Assembly: GCF_000002875.2 (NCBI RefSeq) | Contig: NC_009395.2 | Span: 193,501 to 257,500 of the forward strand | Length of the DNA stretch: 64,000 nt | Direction: 5' to 3' | From: Leishmania infantum JPCM5 | Taxonomy: Eukaryota > Euglenozoa > Kinetoplastea > Trypanosomatida > Trypanosomatidae | Part shown: positions 19,690-32,256 of the stretch, in pieces | Layout of the letters: each line of letters begins with the position of its first letter | Position numbering within the stretch: the first letter of the stretch is position 1 | Notes under the pieces: model-generated | What the model was told of the DNA's origin: nothing | Databases searched by the model: none | Seen by the model: the letters and a program-made list of their open reading frames with translations, nothing else | Position numbers and translations under genes: made by a program

Positions 19690-21730
19690 CGGGAGGTGCA
19701 CACGCCGGATGGAGGTGTCGCCACAACACTTCGGCAGCTCTCATGCGGGCATCGACTCTCGCGTTTTGCGAAGTTCTCGCTTTTGACAGGCGGCGCGGTG
19801 CAGACAGGCATCAGGCGAGGAGCGGCGGCGATGCTCTACAACAATACTGCGCTGACACGTGCTGCGAAAACACACCGCGAGCCCTTGCGTGCAGTTGCCG
19901 CGCTGAGTGTAAAGCGATGGAGCCGGGGCTCGGCCAACCGCGAAGAGAGCTGGAGCAGCGAAGGCGCGGGCGGTGAGGCGCGGCTGTTGCACACCGCCTC
20001 CCCCCGCCCATGGCACCCGACACCGGCCCCCGCAAGAGTAAAGGGTGCGCTTGTGTGTGGCATACTGCGGCGTGCGGGCGGGGGCATAAACGCTGTCGCG
20101 ACTGGCCTGTCGCGTGCGCCTCCGATTTCAGCCTGCCTTTTCGCACCACGAATGGGAACACAAGGACAGAGTGCACAGGCTTTCGAAATAGGCAGCGCCG
20201 GAGGCGCCATCACCAACTGCATGGATCACGGACCCGGCCACCGGCTCCAGACGCCGAGCCGACATCCCCCGAAACCGCGCCGCCCGACGCAACACGCGAC
20301 GACAAGGGCTGCTTGGCGGCGGGAGACCACCTCTGCTCGGCTGTGCACGAACACCTTTGCGCACCTTGGGCTCCCACAGCGACGGGCGACAGGCAGTGGC
20401 AACATGGAGTGCAGACGGTGTGCTGCGCACGACTCCGCCAGCGTTGCGGCACCCCCATCCCCGGCTGTGCTTGTTACGAGGGCTTCCGACCCATCGTTGC
20501 GCCCCGGAATGCCACGTGAGCCTCCCCGATTCCTTGAAGCTCGAAGCGCGCCGAGTTTGAAGCCCCGGGCTTGCACGCAATGACTTGGCCACGCACACCC
20601 CACCCGCGCTGCATGAGCGTCCCCTCTCGGGTGTCCACGGATGCTGCCCACTGTCTCCCCCAGAACGGCAGACTACGAGCCCTTGCGCTCAGGAACCTGC
20701 TCATTCACGGGCCTCCTCCGCCTGAAACACCCGCACCCGGCCAAGGCATGCGGGCTCAGAAGTGGGGGGGGGTCGATGCCCCCATGCAGCCATAGACCCA
20801 TGGCGCCGCCCCACCTGTCGTGGCACATGCGGGCAGGTCATCCCAGCGCGCCCCCGTGGCACGGACGGAAACGGAAGATGCAGGCAGCGAGCCCCCCACC
20901 CCAGACAACAACGCCGTTCTGAAGCAAGCCCCCCCCCCCTCCACCACCACACGTGCGAAGATGCGGGCGCTGTGCGCAGACACTCTCGGGCACAACGCGC
21001 CTGGCGCATCGCATCCGAGCAAGGCATGCAGCGGCCACAAGGGCACGGGTGATGAACGTAGATGGCGCGCAGAGACCCACACGGATCATCCCCAGGGCGC
21101 ATGTGAGCGAAACATGCGGCACCTCCTACACCCGACCCTGTGGACAGACGAGGCGCCAATGCCGGAAGCATGGCGAGAGCGCCGTGAATAGCACCGTCGA
21201 ATTCTGCAGACCCGAATGCCACGAGCCCCCAGGCCATACTATGGGATACTGCGGCGTAATGCGACTGTGGGGGATGGGGCGGGCGAGGCATGGCACACAG
21301 GCGGGGCGCAGGGGCTCGGGGGGCCCTGGCCTGCGGCTGCCCGACTTTCTTCCTGAGCTCGCCCGACATGCGCCTGGACCCCGCCCCCTGCTGCCCTGCA
21401 CGGAAGGCGCCACCTCTTGCTGCCCTCCGGCGGTGGACCCTGGGCGCGGCCCGCGTGGGTCAAGCCGCGCGGTGCCCCCGGGGCCGCCTGGCGCGGATGA
21501 TGCGGAGTGTCCCGGAGGAAGGGGGCGAGAAGAGCCCGTTAGGCGCATGGGCGGGCTCGGCGGCAGGACGGTTCGCCCTAGACGGCCGGGATGGGGCCGT
21601 GACGCGGCAGCGGCGGATGCCCGGCGGCTGTGTGTGCGTGCACTCGCTGGCTTGCTCGTTGCGGAAGCAGCGCGTGATGGAACGCCGTGTCTCGTGCGGG
21701 CCCTACGAGCAGCACCAAATTGACGTGTAG
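19690..21730. other. GC-rich island inside the strand-switch region
   Basis: Two kilobases rich in G+C, with open frames on both strands but no recognisable protein family. The frames overlap each other antisense, as expected simply from a low stop frequency in GC-rich DNA. It could be a decayed retroelement or sequence maintained as a Pol II start zone. I cannot support a gene in it. Confidence 0.4.
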
Positions 21731-22381
21731 TCGCTGTGCCCTTTTCTTTGCAGCCTTGTGCCTGTCACCTTTGGCTCGTCCCTCTGGCTGATGCTCCCCC
21801 GCTTGGCAACTGCCTTCCCTGTGCCCCGCAGGTACCCCATACCCAGCGATCGTCGCCGTTGGAGAACGAAAAAGGCCGAAGACGAGACCCTCCACCGGAG
21901 GGAAAGGGGGCCCCCCGCGCAGCCACGCTAAGAGAAACGGAAAGTGCGCGGGCGCGGCATGAAGCTCAGCGTCACATCCGAGGAGAGAAAGCCAGCGCAA
22001 GCCGAAAAAGGGCACCGAAAAGATGCGGAAGAGATGCGAAGTGCATTGTCACAAGGCGTAAACGACGTTCCTACGACTGGCCTGTACGTGCTCGAGCCGT
22101 GGGAGGGTGCTCCCTGTTCGTTGTCTGTTTTACCAGTCCCCCTCTCCCGTCCCTTTAGCGTTGCAGTGAAGGAGGGAGGGACTACACGGTATGTTGTGGA
22201 CGGCACCCAACCAATCACCACAAACATATATAGTGTACATGAGTATAGATCTAAGTATGCCGATGCGAGCCCTTGCGGTCTACGTTAGCCAGCATGTGTG
22301 CCTTTATCACCTTTTCCTTTTCCATGCCTTTACATCATCCCCCTCCCCCTCCCCTCGCGTTCCTCCTCCTTTCGACACGTA

Positions 22382-22407
22382 ACACACACACACACACACA
22401 CACACAC
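22382..22407. repeat. (AC)n microsatellite
   Basis: About 13 AC units upstream of the carboxylase gene, followed from about 22500 to 22600 by mixed CA/TA repeats. Confidence 0.95.
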
Positions 22408-23208
22408 GATGGCATGAGCCGTGACCAACATTTTCTCGCTCTTCTCTCTCCCGCTGTCTTTAAATACTCCTTTTGCAAGATCAACCAAAGCCACAACGCG
22501 CCACATACACATACACACACATATACAAATATATACATACCTACATACATATATATGTGTGCGTATGCGTATATGTATATACCTATGCATGCATAACGGC
22601 ACATGCGTACACCCAGACCCCACCCACCCAACCCACACACTTCCTCAGAAGGCAAAGGAGTCAGGCGGACCTGTTCTCTCTTCCCCCTTTCGACACATCT
22701 TTGAGTTGGCGTGTGCGTGCGATTTCGTCTGCGTCTGCCCCTTCGCGCACAGTCTCAAGTGACGCAAAGGAGAATTGGTGAGGAGTAGAAGGGAGGACCC
22801 GAAAAGACTGTCCATCTTGCTATTCCCGTCGCTTATTTTGTAAAGCTACTGCTGTATACATATATGTGTATATGCATTTCCTGCGCCCTTAGTGTCGTTC
22901 CGTACCGTTGCTGCTGCTCACATTCCTCGCTTTCTCGCACCCCTCCCCGCGCCTCCCCGTGTGAGAGGAGACACAGAGAGAAGCGAAGAACAGCGGAGGC
23001 TGTTTGTGTATCCGCGACCTACTTCTCGTTTCGTGTCTCCTGCCACGATCGGAGGGAAAAACAGGATCAACGGTGCTCTCATCATCTCGGAGATCGCGGA
23101 GGAGGAGCTGAGGAGAGGGAGAAGGTGCGAACACCGGTGTGCGCCCCGTCATCACCTTTTCCTTTCGCAGCATTTCTTTTTTTTTTCGTTGGATTTCGTG
23201 TGTTTGTC

Positions 23209-23210
23209 AG
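23209..23210 (+). promoter_or_regulatory. Candidate spliced-leader acceptor AG of the MCC beta gene
   Basis: A T-rich tract at 23172-23190 is followed by TGTTTGTCAG, about 130 bases before the ATG. Confidence 0.45.
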
Positions 23211-23342
23211 CGCTTCTAAGACGCGCCCTCCTCTCTTTCTCATCCTCGATCTCTCTGCGCGTGTGCAGGGCTGCAGGCACGCACACGTCCTATCGACATT
23301 GGTAGATAAAAGCACTCGTTTTTGCGCAACGCGACACGCGAC

Positions 23343-25409
23343 ATGCTCCGAACATCGGTGATGCGTGCTCTCGGCAGGCCAGGCTTGCCTAGAATTGCTG
23401 CTAGCGTCGGTGGCACAGCTTGCATTCCCATGGCTGCGCTGTTCCGTCGCCCTGCCACGCCGACCGCAGCGTCTGCCACGTCAGCGCTGTGGTGCACTCG
23501 GTGCTTTGAAAGCTCCAGTGCGGAGTCGCCGCCAAAGGATGCTGATGCGGGCGAGAAAACGAGGCCGACTGAGGAGCCGCGTGTTGAAGCGACCCTGATG
23601 CCGTCGGAGACTGCCGCAGCGCCGGCTGCCGCTGCCACTCCCGCACCTGCCGCCCCTATAAAGAGCAAGGGGGTCGACTACGCCCGCCTCTACGCGCATC
23701 ACCCGATCGACTATGAGCGCTCCACTTCGCAGTCCCCCAACATACTGCGGTTTCCTGCGAACACGTCTGACCCGACATTCCAGGAGAACATGGCGCGCAT
23801 GGAGGGTTTCGTGGAGCAGCTGCGCGCGCGCGTGCGGTACGTGCAAGCCGGAGGCGTTGTGTCGGCGGAGGAGGCTGCCAAGGCGGGCGTCTCTATTTCG
23901 TCCCTCGAGGCGGACGACCGGGTCCGCAAGCTGCACCTGAGCCGCGGCAAGATGCTCGCGCGCGAGCGCATCGAGCGGCTTATCGACCCCGGCACCCGCT
24001 TCCTCGAGCTCTCGCAGCTGGCTGGGTGGGACTTGTACTGGGATGACAAGAAGAAGGAGTACGAGCGGTGCTACAGTGGTGGCATTGTGACGGGCGTCGG
24101 CATCGTGAACGGCGTTCGATGCATGCTCGTCGCGAACGACGCAACGGTGAAGGGCGGAACATACTACCCGATCACCGTGAAGAAGCACCTGCGCGCGCAG
24201 AAGATTGCGGAGCAGAACCACTTGCCTTGCATCTATCTCGTCGACAGCGGCGGCGCCAACCTCAGCCGCCAGGACGACGTCTTCCCTGATGAGCAGCACT
24301 TTGGCCATATATTTTTCAACGAGGCGCGAATGTCCACCAAGTCCATCTCGCAGATTGCGGTGGTGATGGGCAGCTGCACGGCGGGTGGCGCCTACGTGCC
24401 GGCCATGGCAGATGAGAGCATCATCGTGGCCCGCAACGGCACCATCTTCCTCGGCGGTCCGCCGCTTGTCTTCGCGGCCACCGGAGAAAAGGTATCGTCA
24501 GAGGATCTCGGCGGCGCAGACGTGCACTGCCGCATCAGCGGCGTGGCGGATCACTACGCGACTGACGACCTGCACGCCTTGTACCTCGCGCGCCGCGCCG
24601 TGGCAAACTTGAACTTGAAGGAGCACAACGAAGCGCGAAACCCAACCGATGTGAAGCCGGTGCCGCCGCTGTACGACCCGAGGGAGCTGGGCGGCTTTAT
24701 CCCGGATATGCTGTCGGACGTCGTCAAGAGCTTCGACGTGCGGGCCATCATTGCGCGCATCGTCGACGGCAGCCGCTTCGATGAGTTCAAGGCGCTATAC
24801 GGCAGCACGCTTGTGTGCGGCTTCGCAAGGGTTGAGGGGATGCAGGTAGGCATTATCGCGAACCAGGGCATCCTCTATTCGGAGTCCGCCCTGAAGGGGG
24901 CGCACTTTATCGGTCTGTGCACGCAGCGCAAGGTGCCGCTGCTCTTCCTTCAGAACATCACCGGCTTCATGGTGGGCAAAAAGTACGAGGAGGGCGGCAT
25001 CGCTCGCAACGGTGCTCGGCTCGTGATGGCAGTCTCCACAGCACCGGTGCCGAAGATCACGGTGCTCATAGGCGGCAGCTATGGCGCCGGCAACTACGGC
25101 ATGTGCGGGCGCGCCTTCGAGCCGCGCTTCCTCTTCATGTGGCCAAACGCGCGCATCAGCGTGATGGGCGGGACGCAGGCCGCTACAGTGCTTGCCTTAA
25201 CGAACCGTAACTTGAAGAATGCCTCGGAGGCCGAGGTTGCTGCCTTCAAGGACAAGGTGAAGAGGAAGTACGAGAGGGAGGGTTCGTGCTACTACAGCAC
25301 CGCGCGCCTCTGGGACGACGGCGTGATCGCTCCGGAGGACACGCGTGTCGTTGTGGCAGAAGCACTGCGTGCGACGCGGCTGGCACCGATGGTAAAAAAA
25401 ATAGAGTGA
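23343..25409 (+). CDS. MCCB: 3-methylcrotonoyl-CoA carboxylase beta (carboxyltransferase) subunit, mitochondrial
   Basis: 688 residues from the first ATG (23343); an in-frame TTG farther upstream is not a credible start. Residues 1-50 ([20 protein letters not shown]...) look like a mitochondrial presequence, followed by an Ala/Pro/Glu-rich linker to about 105. The carboxyltransferase core starts near 190 with [20 protein letters not shown] (201-220). Other hallmarks are [11 protein letters not shown], the [11 protein letters not shown] and [16 protein letters not shown] loops of the first crotonase-like half, and [20 protein letters not shown] and [12 protein letters not shown] of the second half. 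With the biotin-bearing alpha subunit it carboxylates 3-methylcrotonoyl-CoA in leucine breakdown. The family is normally about 540-560 residues; the excess is the long N-terminal extension. It is the first protein gene of the rightward array. Confidence 0.96.
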   Translation: MLRTSVMRALGRPGLPRIAASVGGTACIPMAALFRRPATPTAASATSALWCTRCFESSSAESPPKDADAGEKTRPTEEPRVEATLMPSETAAAPAAAATPAPAAPIKSKGVDYARLYAHHPIDYERSTSQSPNILRFPANTSDPTFQENMARMEGFVEQLRARVRYVQAGGVVSAEEAAKAGVSISSLEADDRVRKLHLSRGKMLARERIERLIDPGTRFLELSQLAGWDLYWDDKKKEYERCYSGGIVTGVGIVNGVRCMLVANDATVKGGTYYPITVKKHLRAQKIAEQNHLPCIYLVDSGGANLSRQDDVFPDEQHFGHIFFNEARMSTKSISQIAVVMGSCTAGGAYVPAMADESIIVARNGTIFLGGPPLVFAATGEKVSSEDLGGADVHCRISGVADHYATDDLHALYLARRAVANLNLKEHNEARNPTDVKPVPPLYDPRELGGFIPDMLSDVVKSFDVRAIIARIVDGSRFDEFKALYGSTLVCGFARVEGMQVGIIANQGILYSESALKGAHFIGLCTQRKVPLLFLQNITGFMVGKKYEEGGIARNGARLVMAVSTAPVPKITVLIGGSYGAGNYGMCGRAFEPRFLFMWPNARISVMGGTQAATVLALTNRNLKNASEAEVAAFKDKVKRKYEREGSCYYSTARLWDDGVIAPEDTRVVVAEALRATRLAPMVKKIE

Positions 25410-26376
25410 CGTGCCTATGAGAGTTTTGGTGCGCGTGCTCTTGTGAGAGGGTGTGCTGTGCGAAAAAAAAACCTGTAACAGCCTCCACGCATGCCCTTCT
25501 TCTTTCGCGCTCTCCGTCCTTCTCTCTCCCTTCGTGCGATGGGGCGCATGCATGCTCGCGCCGTCTGTGCTGTACTCGGGTTAGGCGTGTTTTCTGATGT
25601 GCTTTTCGGTGCCCACTCCTTTATTTCACGGAGTCCGATCGGGCGTGGGCGTTGCTGGGAAGGTCGATGGCATGGAGCTCGTCATCCTCGTCCCTATCTC
25701 GACTCCGCCGCTGCGCCACGTCTGCCCTCCTGCGAATGCTGGGAGTGGCGGCTGAGGGTAGGAGACGGGGTCGTGAGGCGATGTGGAAAGACGTGGTGAG
25801 ATAGGTGACCATCATCGAGTGATAGCACCGAGGGCGTCTTGGACTACCACCGCCACGGTGTGAGGCATGGGGTTGACCTTGTATCGTGGCTGTGCAGTCC
25901 CTACACCGCTGTGTTTACGTGCCAGCCATTCTTATGTTAAGAAGCACAGCACATCAGCACTGATGCCAACGTGCCTGCGCGCGGACGAACACCCTAGCTT
26001 GCTCTACCATCCTTTCTTGCGTACATGTGCTCCCCTCATGCTGCCACAGGCATTCACGCTCAACTTGCCATGGACCCCACTCGTGCGGGTGGATGGGCCC
26101 AAGCTTTTTGTATCGTCTCTCTTCCTCTTGCTCTCCTTGCTCTCACCGCGTCACTTGCCGGCAACGTGTTCTTGTCGTTTCCGCTGACTGTCCTGTTTTC
26201 ACCCTTGCCTGCCTGTGCGGCTGAGCGCGAAGAAGAAAGCAACAGAGAAGCGAAAGCTGAACGGCGTACTGCAGTAAGTACAGATACACGGCCACGACGC
26301 ACCCTTAGAGTGTCGCCCCCACTTTTACCGCATCGCTGTCTCTTACTCGGCTCTCCTTCACTGTTCAAGCCGCCCC
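25410..26376. other. Spacer between MCCB and zinc-knuckle gene
   Basis: About 1 kb holding the MCCB 3' UTR and the 5' UTR of the next gene. No gene seen. Confidence 0.6.
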
Positions 26377-28173
26377 ATGACGGATCTGAGAGGAGTGCCG
26401 CCCAGCAAGGTGATCTCCGCCCCAAGCGGTTTCGTGCAGTGCAGCACGCACAATGTCCGGCGCAAGGCCGAGTGCTGCGAGATGAAGGCGGTGCTGAACG
26501 CTGATATGGAGGTGATTGACTACATCTGCGTCTGCAAGCATCCCTTCACGTGCAGGTCGGCTAGTGAGCGGCAGAGCAATGGCCTAGCGGCCGCTTCGAA
26601 TGCTCGCAGAAACGCTCCGGATGGTGAGAGCAGCGGCGCTGCGCCGCTCGTCATAGACGCCAGCAGCACGAGCATGACGGCTCAATCAAAGCATCATCAC
26701 CATGGTGGGCAGCCCAGTGCCGCCAGGGCAGCAGATAGGGAGGCCGGCGTGAGCACTCTCTTCGCCGTGTCCTTTTACGATGCCTCGCGCAGCACGCCAG
26801 TCCCGAGCACCTCTGCCACCGCTGCCGCCGTCTCGCCGAAACCGTCCGCTAAAGACGGGGAAGATAGGGGGGACGAGAACGACGAAGGCACTAAGGCTAA
26901 TGCAATGACGATCAGCGACAGCGACAGCGACACCGATGACGTGGACTCCCTCGACAACTCGGCTCCGTTCACTGCCGGCGCTACTCCAGCCACCGCCGCC
27001 GCCGCATCGTTCCCTGCCGCTCCACGAGAACGCCCGCGCTACTACGACTCCGTGCAGAACGCCAGCACCGGCGGCCACGCCCCGCCGGCCAAGGTGTGCT
27101 GGGGCTGCGGCATGTCAGGACACGAGAAGCCCGCTTGCCCCAACGCGCTGTGCCGCACCTGCCACCAGAAGCGCGGCCCGTACGGGTCGCCGCACCGATG
27201 TACGCCCGTTATCACGCCGTCGCCGTTCATCGTGTACCCGACGCCGTCCGAGTGGCGTGCGGCAACTCAGAAGACGGCGGCCGCAGCGGGGGAGCCGAAC
27301 GGCATGGCAGCCGTGCGCTGTGTGGCGTGCAACGAGTACGGTCACTTCGACTGCTCCACTGTGGTGCTGCCCTCCTCATACGCCTTGGTTGCTTCGTCGT
27401 CCACCGGCCCTGCCGCAGTGCCGCACACGCTCATCTCCACCTGCTGCTTCTGTGGCGTCCGCGGGCACACCGTCTTCGACTGCCAGCAGCGTGAGCACGT
27501 CAACCCTGACTACTTTGAGCGACGCAACCAACTCTTCGCGGATTCCGTGCGCCGTGGCAGCAGCATTACAACAGCTGGTGCGCCCTTCAACAACAGTGGT
27601 AGTAGCAGCGGCTACGGACACCCCTCGCAACAGCAACACCAGCAGCGGTTCTACGGCAGTCCCCCCGGCGGGGCACCGTCATCGTCCTCCTCGTTCACGC
27701 GCTACGGCAACCACCGCGGCGGTGGTGGGAGTGGCCAGCGCCGTGAGCGAGACTGGTGCGACAATCGCGAGCAGCGCGTAGGGGGCAACCAGTACAGCAA
27801 CAGCCACCGCGAGGGCAGCGCGTACTACAACGACTCCTACGGTGGCGATCGAGATCATCAGCGACGGCGCTACGAGTCTCCGTCGTTCTCTCGTGCCGGC
27901 GGCGGCCCTGCCCCCTCGTCTTCGCCTCTTCTGCACGGTCGAGACCGCTTTCAAGAGGGTGGTCAGCGGCACCATGAGGAGCGGTCTCGTGACAGCTATG
28001 GTGGCAGTCACCAACGCTACTCAGAGGGCGAGCATGGCGGTGCTGGGTCGCGTGGCCATGACCAGCGGTTGCATTATTCGCAGCAGTCGCAGCACTCCCA
28101 CCGTCACGGCTCATCGCGCCGCGGCGGCCGTCTTGGGGACAGCGGTTACTACAGCGACGACAACCTGTTTTAG
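26377..28173 (+). CDS. Zinc-knuckle, RG-rich probable RNA-binding protein
   Basis: 598 residues, ATG 26377, TAG 28171. The N-terminus has a cysteine/histidine cluster C22xxH25...C33C34...C51xC53 matching the trypanosomatid pattern CSxHxxxR found at the start of several zinc-finger proteins. A low-complexity acidic/Ala region (about 60-240) follows. CCHC knuckles lie at C241-C244-H249-C254 and C356-C359-H364-C369; a third at C315-C318-H323-C326 has a shortened last spacer. A Cys/His-rich stretch CRTCHQK lies near 259. From about 390 to the end the chain is rich in Ser, Gly, Arg, Tyr, Gln and His with RG/RGG-like segments, typical of disordered RNA-binding tails in granule proteins. Expected role is single-stranded RNA binding and post-transcriptional control. 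No specific homologue is claimed. Confidence 0.85.
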   Translation: MTDLRGVPPSKVISAPSGFVQCSTHNVRRKAECCEMKAVLNADMEVIDYICVCKHPFTCRSASERQSNGLAAASNARRNAPDGESSGAAPLVIDASSTSMTAQSKHHHHGGQPSAARAADREAGVSTLFAVSFYDASRSTPVPSTSATAAAVSPKPSAKDGEDRGDENDEGTKANAMTISDSDSDTDDVDSLDNSAPFTAGATPATAAAASFPAAPRERPRYYDSVQNASTGGHAPPAKVCWGCGMSGHEKPACPNALCRTCHQKRGPYGSPHRCTPVITPSPFIVYPTPSEWRAATQKTAAAAGEPNGMAAVRCVACNEYGHFDCSTVVLPSSYALVASSSTGPAAVPHTLISTCCFCGVRGHTVFDCQQREHVNPDYFERRNQLFADSVRRGSSITTAGAPFNNSGSSSGYGHPSQQQHQQRFYGSPPGGAPSSSSSFTRYGNHRGGGGSGQRRERDWCDNREQRVGGNQYSNSHREGSAYYNDSYGGDRDHQRRRYESPSFSRAGGGPAPSSSPLLHGRDRFQEGGQRHHEERSRDSYGGSHQRYSEGEHGGAGSRGHDQRLHYSQQSQHSHRHGSSRRGGRLGDSGYYSDDNLF

Positions 28174-28863
28174 AGCCCTTGAGAGGTGCGCAAAAGTTAC
28201 TGTCATGGTGAGCGGTGATGACGGTGGTGATGAATGGGGCGTGCACTTGGGCTGGGAAGGGTGGGTGGAGGGGAAGGGGTCGAGTGCACGGCGACTTGTG
28301 TAACCGCCCGATGCATCAGCCATGACGGTGGCCGAGGCTACGGCGTAGGCCGTTGAACACGCGTCCGGCCCCTCCTTGTTTCGTGCCTGAGACCTCACCT
28401 TCACTTTGAGCGTGTGCCTCTGTCTCTGTGCGTTGCCTTGCGCCAAAGGACGTTGACTGTGCTGCGCTGTCCCCCACCCGCCCATTGCTCATGCAGCTTC
28501 TCTGTGGCTGCATGTGCACGCGCGTGTGGCTGCTGCTGTAGCTGCGCGCCGAAGTTGATAATGCCGTATACATATATATGTTAAAGAAGAAAGGCCCTAC
28601 ATGTCGCCCCAAAGAGAGACACCCCTGCTGCGCCTGTACGCACGCGTACGTCAGTGAGCGCCAGCCCTCGCAGCTGCACCGTTCACGCTGCGCGGACGTC
28701 TTCATATGAAGACATCGAGGAGGAGGAGACTGGGCAGACAGGCCGGCTTCTTTCTTCGGCTTGCTGCCTTCCTCTCTTTTTGCTCTTTCTCTTGTGCACC
28801 CGCCGACGGGCAAGTGGCGCAGCAGCACTCAGTGCTAGTGTCGCAATGACCTCCAGCTTGGAG

Positions 28864-28866
<3 letters not shown>

Positions 28867-28898
<32 letters not shown>
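28867..28898. repeat. (GT)n microsatellite
   Basis: About 16 GT units in intergenic DNA. Confidence 0.95.
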
Positions 28899-30130
28899 AT
28901 GCGGTTGCCGAGAAGAGGGTCAGGGTTCTCCTGTTGGTGTGTCTGCAGTGAGTTGCCGAGGCTGCCATCACGTGCCCGCCAATTTTCCAGACCTGCGCAG
29001 TATCGACGGCACACAGTTTCATCAGTGTCTGGCTCTTCATCCCATCCGTGCGAGATCCCGCCATGGATCCTTGCAGCGCATGATATCCACTTCAACTTGC
29101 CGCCATCCTGCTACCCTCCCTCACGCCTTCTGCATTGAACGGGTGCGGGTCTCTTCGCGCTGCTTTCACCGGTCATTCTCGGCGACGATTGACCTGTACC
29201 ACACACACACACACACACGTGTTGTACGTGCAGCTTCCACCACAATAGACTCTATTCTTTTTTTTGTCCCCTCGCCAACCTACTCACGCTCACAACTCTC
29301 TCGTTCTCCGTTTCTCACGGTGCTTCCTTTTTTTTTCCTTCGGCTTTCTTTCTTCGCTTGTGGTTTCGTTCACTCTCGTGTGATTTGCACGCGCACGCGT
29401 TCGAGTCCCTCGGTCTCTCCCCGCTCCTCATCTCGCTCCCTCCTCCTTTCTTCTCCCAGTGATTCGCATCTTTGTGCCCTCTGAGTTTCTGCCCGTCTGT
29501 CTTGGCCTCTCTGTGTTTCTCGGGCCCATCACCCCCCCCCCAACCACACCCACGACCACACAAGAAAGAACGAATTCCTCAAGAACTCTGTTGAGCGGAC
29601 GACAGATTCCCAAAGAAAAAGTGAGCGAGGATATACACAAGGCAGCTGCGGCAGCGTTCCAACACGCGCAGACAGGTACAGGCGCCCACGTGTGAAAAGG
29701 AACAAATCGATTTCGATCAGCACCCATCTTTGTGTTTTTTTTCTCCTGACCCTTTTTTGGCACACAAAGTCTCTCCTTCCAAACACAGCTGGCACGGCTG
29801 CTGCTGCCGCCCCCCTCCCCCCTTCCCTTGGCCATCGCCACCCACCCCCCTTTGCACACGTACCTTGAAAGAGACCACGAAGGGCGGACGCACAGAGTAA
29901 AAGGGCATTGTCAGACTCTTCGCGGTTTCGCTTGTTATTTTATTCCCTTTTTAAATTTGCCTTCTCGCTTGGCTTATTCTTTTTTTCGTTGTCATTCCAC
30001 GTTTTCCTTTCTTCCGTCTCTGTCCGCGGTGGCTCGGATAAGAGGCACGCGCACAACAAAAAAACACGCGCCTAAATACACGCGTGCCTACACCGGCACG
30101 CCCCTCCTCTCTCCTCCCTCCACCCTCCTT

Positions 30131-30170
30131 CTGTTCCTTTCCGTTCCTTTCCGTTCCTTTCCGTTCCTTT
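30131..30170. repeat. 10-bp tandem repeat
   Basis: Four units of CCGTTCCTTT (the first starts CT), ending in a T-run. Confidence 0.9.
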
Positions 30171-32220
30171 TTTTGTGCTTTCATGGGTGTTATGTCAAAC
30201 GTCTGACACACACACACACACATACATATATACATATACACACACATATCTATATATATATATTCCCCTTTCTCGCTGACTGTCACTCTGTAGTCTGCTT
30301 GTCGGTGTATTGCGCCTATAGTGTGCGTCGGTCGAAGAACGGCTGCCTTCGTGCGCCTTTCTTCATCTTTCCGTTCTTCTCGTACCACACAGGAAGACAC
30401 CAAACACACTCCCTGTCTCCGCTCTTCGCTCTCCCCCGAGATTGGAAGGCACGCATTTCATTGTTTTTTTTTTATTGTTGCCCCCTTTTTTTTTCTTTGA
30501 AGCCGTTCGGTCCTTTTCTTTTCCCTTTTGTGGTGTGATAAGTGCGTGCGAGAGTGGTGCTCTCGAGTTTGCGTGTGTTGAGCCCCCCCCCCAAGGGAGG
30601 ACAGATCCGCTTTGCCTCTTCCGTGGCAACTGGTTCCTTCCACTCGTGCTCTTCTCGACCTCACAGTCTTGCCGCCGGTCCTGTCACTCACTTGTTTGCT
30701 CTCTTCTTCGACCGCCATTGCCCATGCACCACGCCCTTCTCCCGCCTACTCCCTCTGACTGCATCCCATCGTTTTCGCCATCAGCTCCCACGCAGAAGCG
30801 TGTACTTGGCGCACGAACCAATTAGCTCGCTCCCTTTTCTCGCTGGGCCCTCCCCCTGCTGCACCGTCGCTCACACCACGAAAACGACCTTCCCCCAGCC
30901 CACCCCTTGTTTTGCAAACGGACACCTCCGAGCACACGCAAAACTACCCCCTCCTCCGCGCACACAAACACATAGAAGTGGCTCACGCCAGGACAAATCG
31001 AGAGAAAGGCTACCGCGGCAAGGCCGACACCAGCGGAGCTTCCGTGCAGCCGAAGCAAAGGTGCCAATCGGAGGAAAAGCAACAGAACTTTAAAGGTTAA
31101 AAATCACGAAAGAAAGGGAAGGCACACACACACACACAGAGGATACGACGAATCGAAAATCGGAAAGAATAAGCGAAAAGCAACAAAAAGTTGCGTGCGG
31201 AGTACGCCGTCCCTGCTTGGCACCCACACCCACACCCACCCACCCACACGCATACACAAAGCACTCGCATACAGTCTTTCCCTCTTCTCCCCCACCCCCA
31301 AAACGTGCCAGCTCAACGCAGAAGTAAAAGGCACTATTGAAAGCGCTGGCAACGAGTACACTGTCACACTTCTCTCCTTGTATCTTTATCTTCCTTCTCC
31401 CCTTTCGCTTCTTGTCCTTATCTATTCTCTTTCCCACTCGCTCCCCCTTCTCTTGCCCAGTGCCCCCACCCCCCATTGGCCTCTTTTTGTCTTTCAATAT
31501 TTCTTGTACTTTTGATTTTTTTGCCCCCCCCCCCCCCCCCGCTCCTCTCTCTTCAACCTGTCTGCCTCCCCTCTGCCTCTCTCTTCCTCGTTGTTTCTTT
31601 CTCGCTGCCCTGCTCACTTACCTCCCCTTCTTCCCCCCTTCCCCTTTCACTCCCCTTCCTCCACTCGCGTATACGACTTCCCCCTCTTGCCCGTCTTCTA
31701 TTTTTTTTTTGGCCTCTCCTCACCACATTCTCCTCCTCTCCCCCTATTTTTACTGTTTGTTCTTCCCTTCCCCCTCGTCTGTTCACTGTGGGGGGGGTAC
31801 CTTGTCGACTGTGTGTGTGTATTTTATATTTTGTTGTCTTGTCACACCATCTGTGCCGGGGCGTCTGTGTGTGCGTTGGAGCGGATCGCCGTGTTGCAGA
31901 GAAACTCTTTTACGCCTCGTTTCTCCAAGGCTGGCGCTCGTCTCCTTACCTTGCATCTCCCTCTCTCTTTTCATTTCCTATTACTGCATTCCTGACGTAC
32001 ACTCAGGTCGGAGCGCGCCGCCCTGCAGACGCACGTATGCACATACGGGCCCACTGATTCATGCACACGTGCACGACCCTAGGCCCCGCCAGTCGCCTTC
32101 TTTGCTCTTTTTCCTTTGGTTGACGTCTCTCTTCCTTCTTGGCTTTCGCTTTCCACTCACGCGGTGTATGCGTGTGTGTCGCTTTTCTGTCATTCAAGAG
32201 CCTCTTCACACAAAAGAATC

Positions 32221-32256
32221 CCTTTTCCACCTTTTCCACCTTTTCCACCTTTTCCT
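32221..32256. repeat. 9-bp tandem repeat
   Basis: Four units of CCTTTTCCA, the last ending in T. Confidence 0.9.

Larger units (their letters stand above)
16432..23342. other. Divergent strand-switch region
   Basis: Protein genes to the left all read leftward and those to the right all read rightward, so transcription diverges from here. In Leishmania such regions act as Pol II start zones for polycistronic units. The direction of purine/pyrimidine bias also flips across it. It contains a SIDER2-like repeat (17373-17860), the 5S rRNA-tRNA cluster (18444-18970), and a GC-rich island without a convincing gene (about 19690-21730). From 22300 on the plus strand becomes pyrimidine-rich. No conventional promoter motif is visible, as expected for these loci. 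Confidence 0.8.

Noticed and set aside
21290..21730. 146-codon frame in the GC-rich island
   Set aside because: Overlaps equally long frames on both strands and has no recognisable motif; not supported as a gene.
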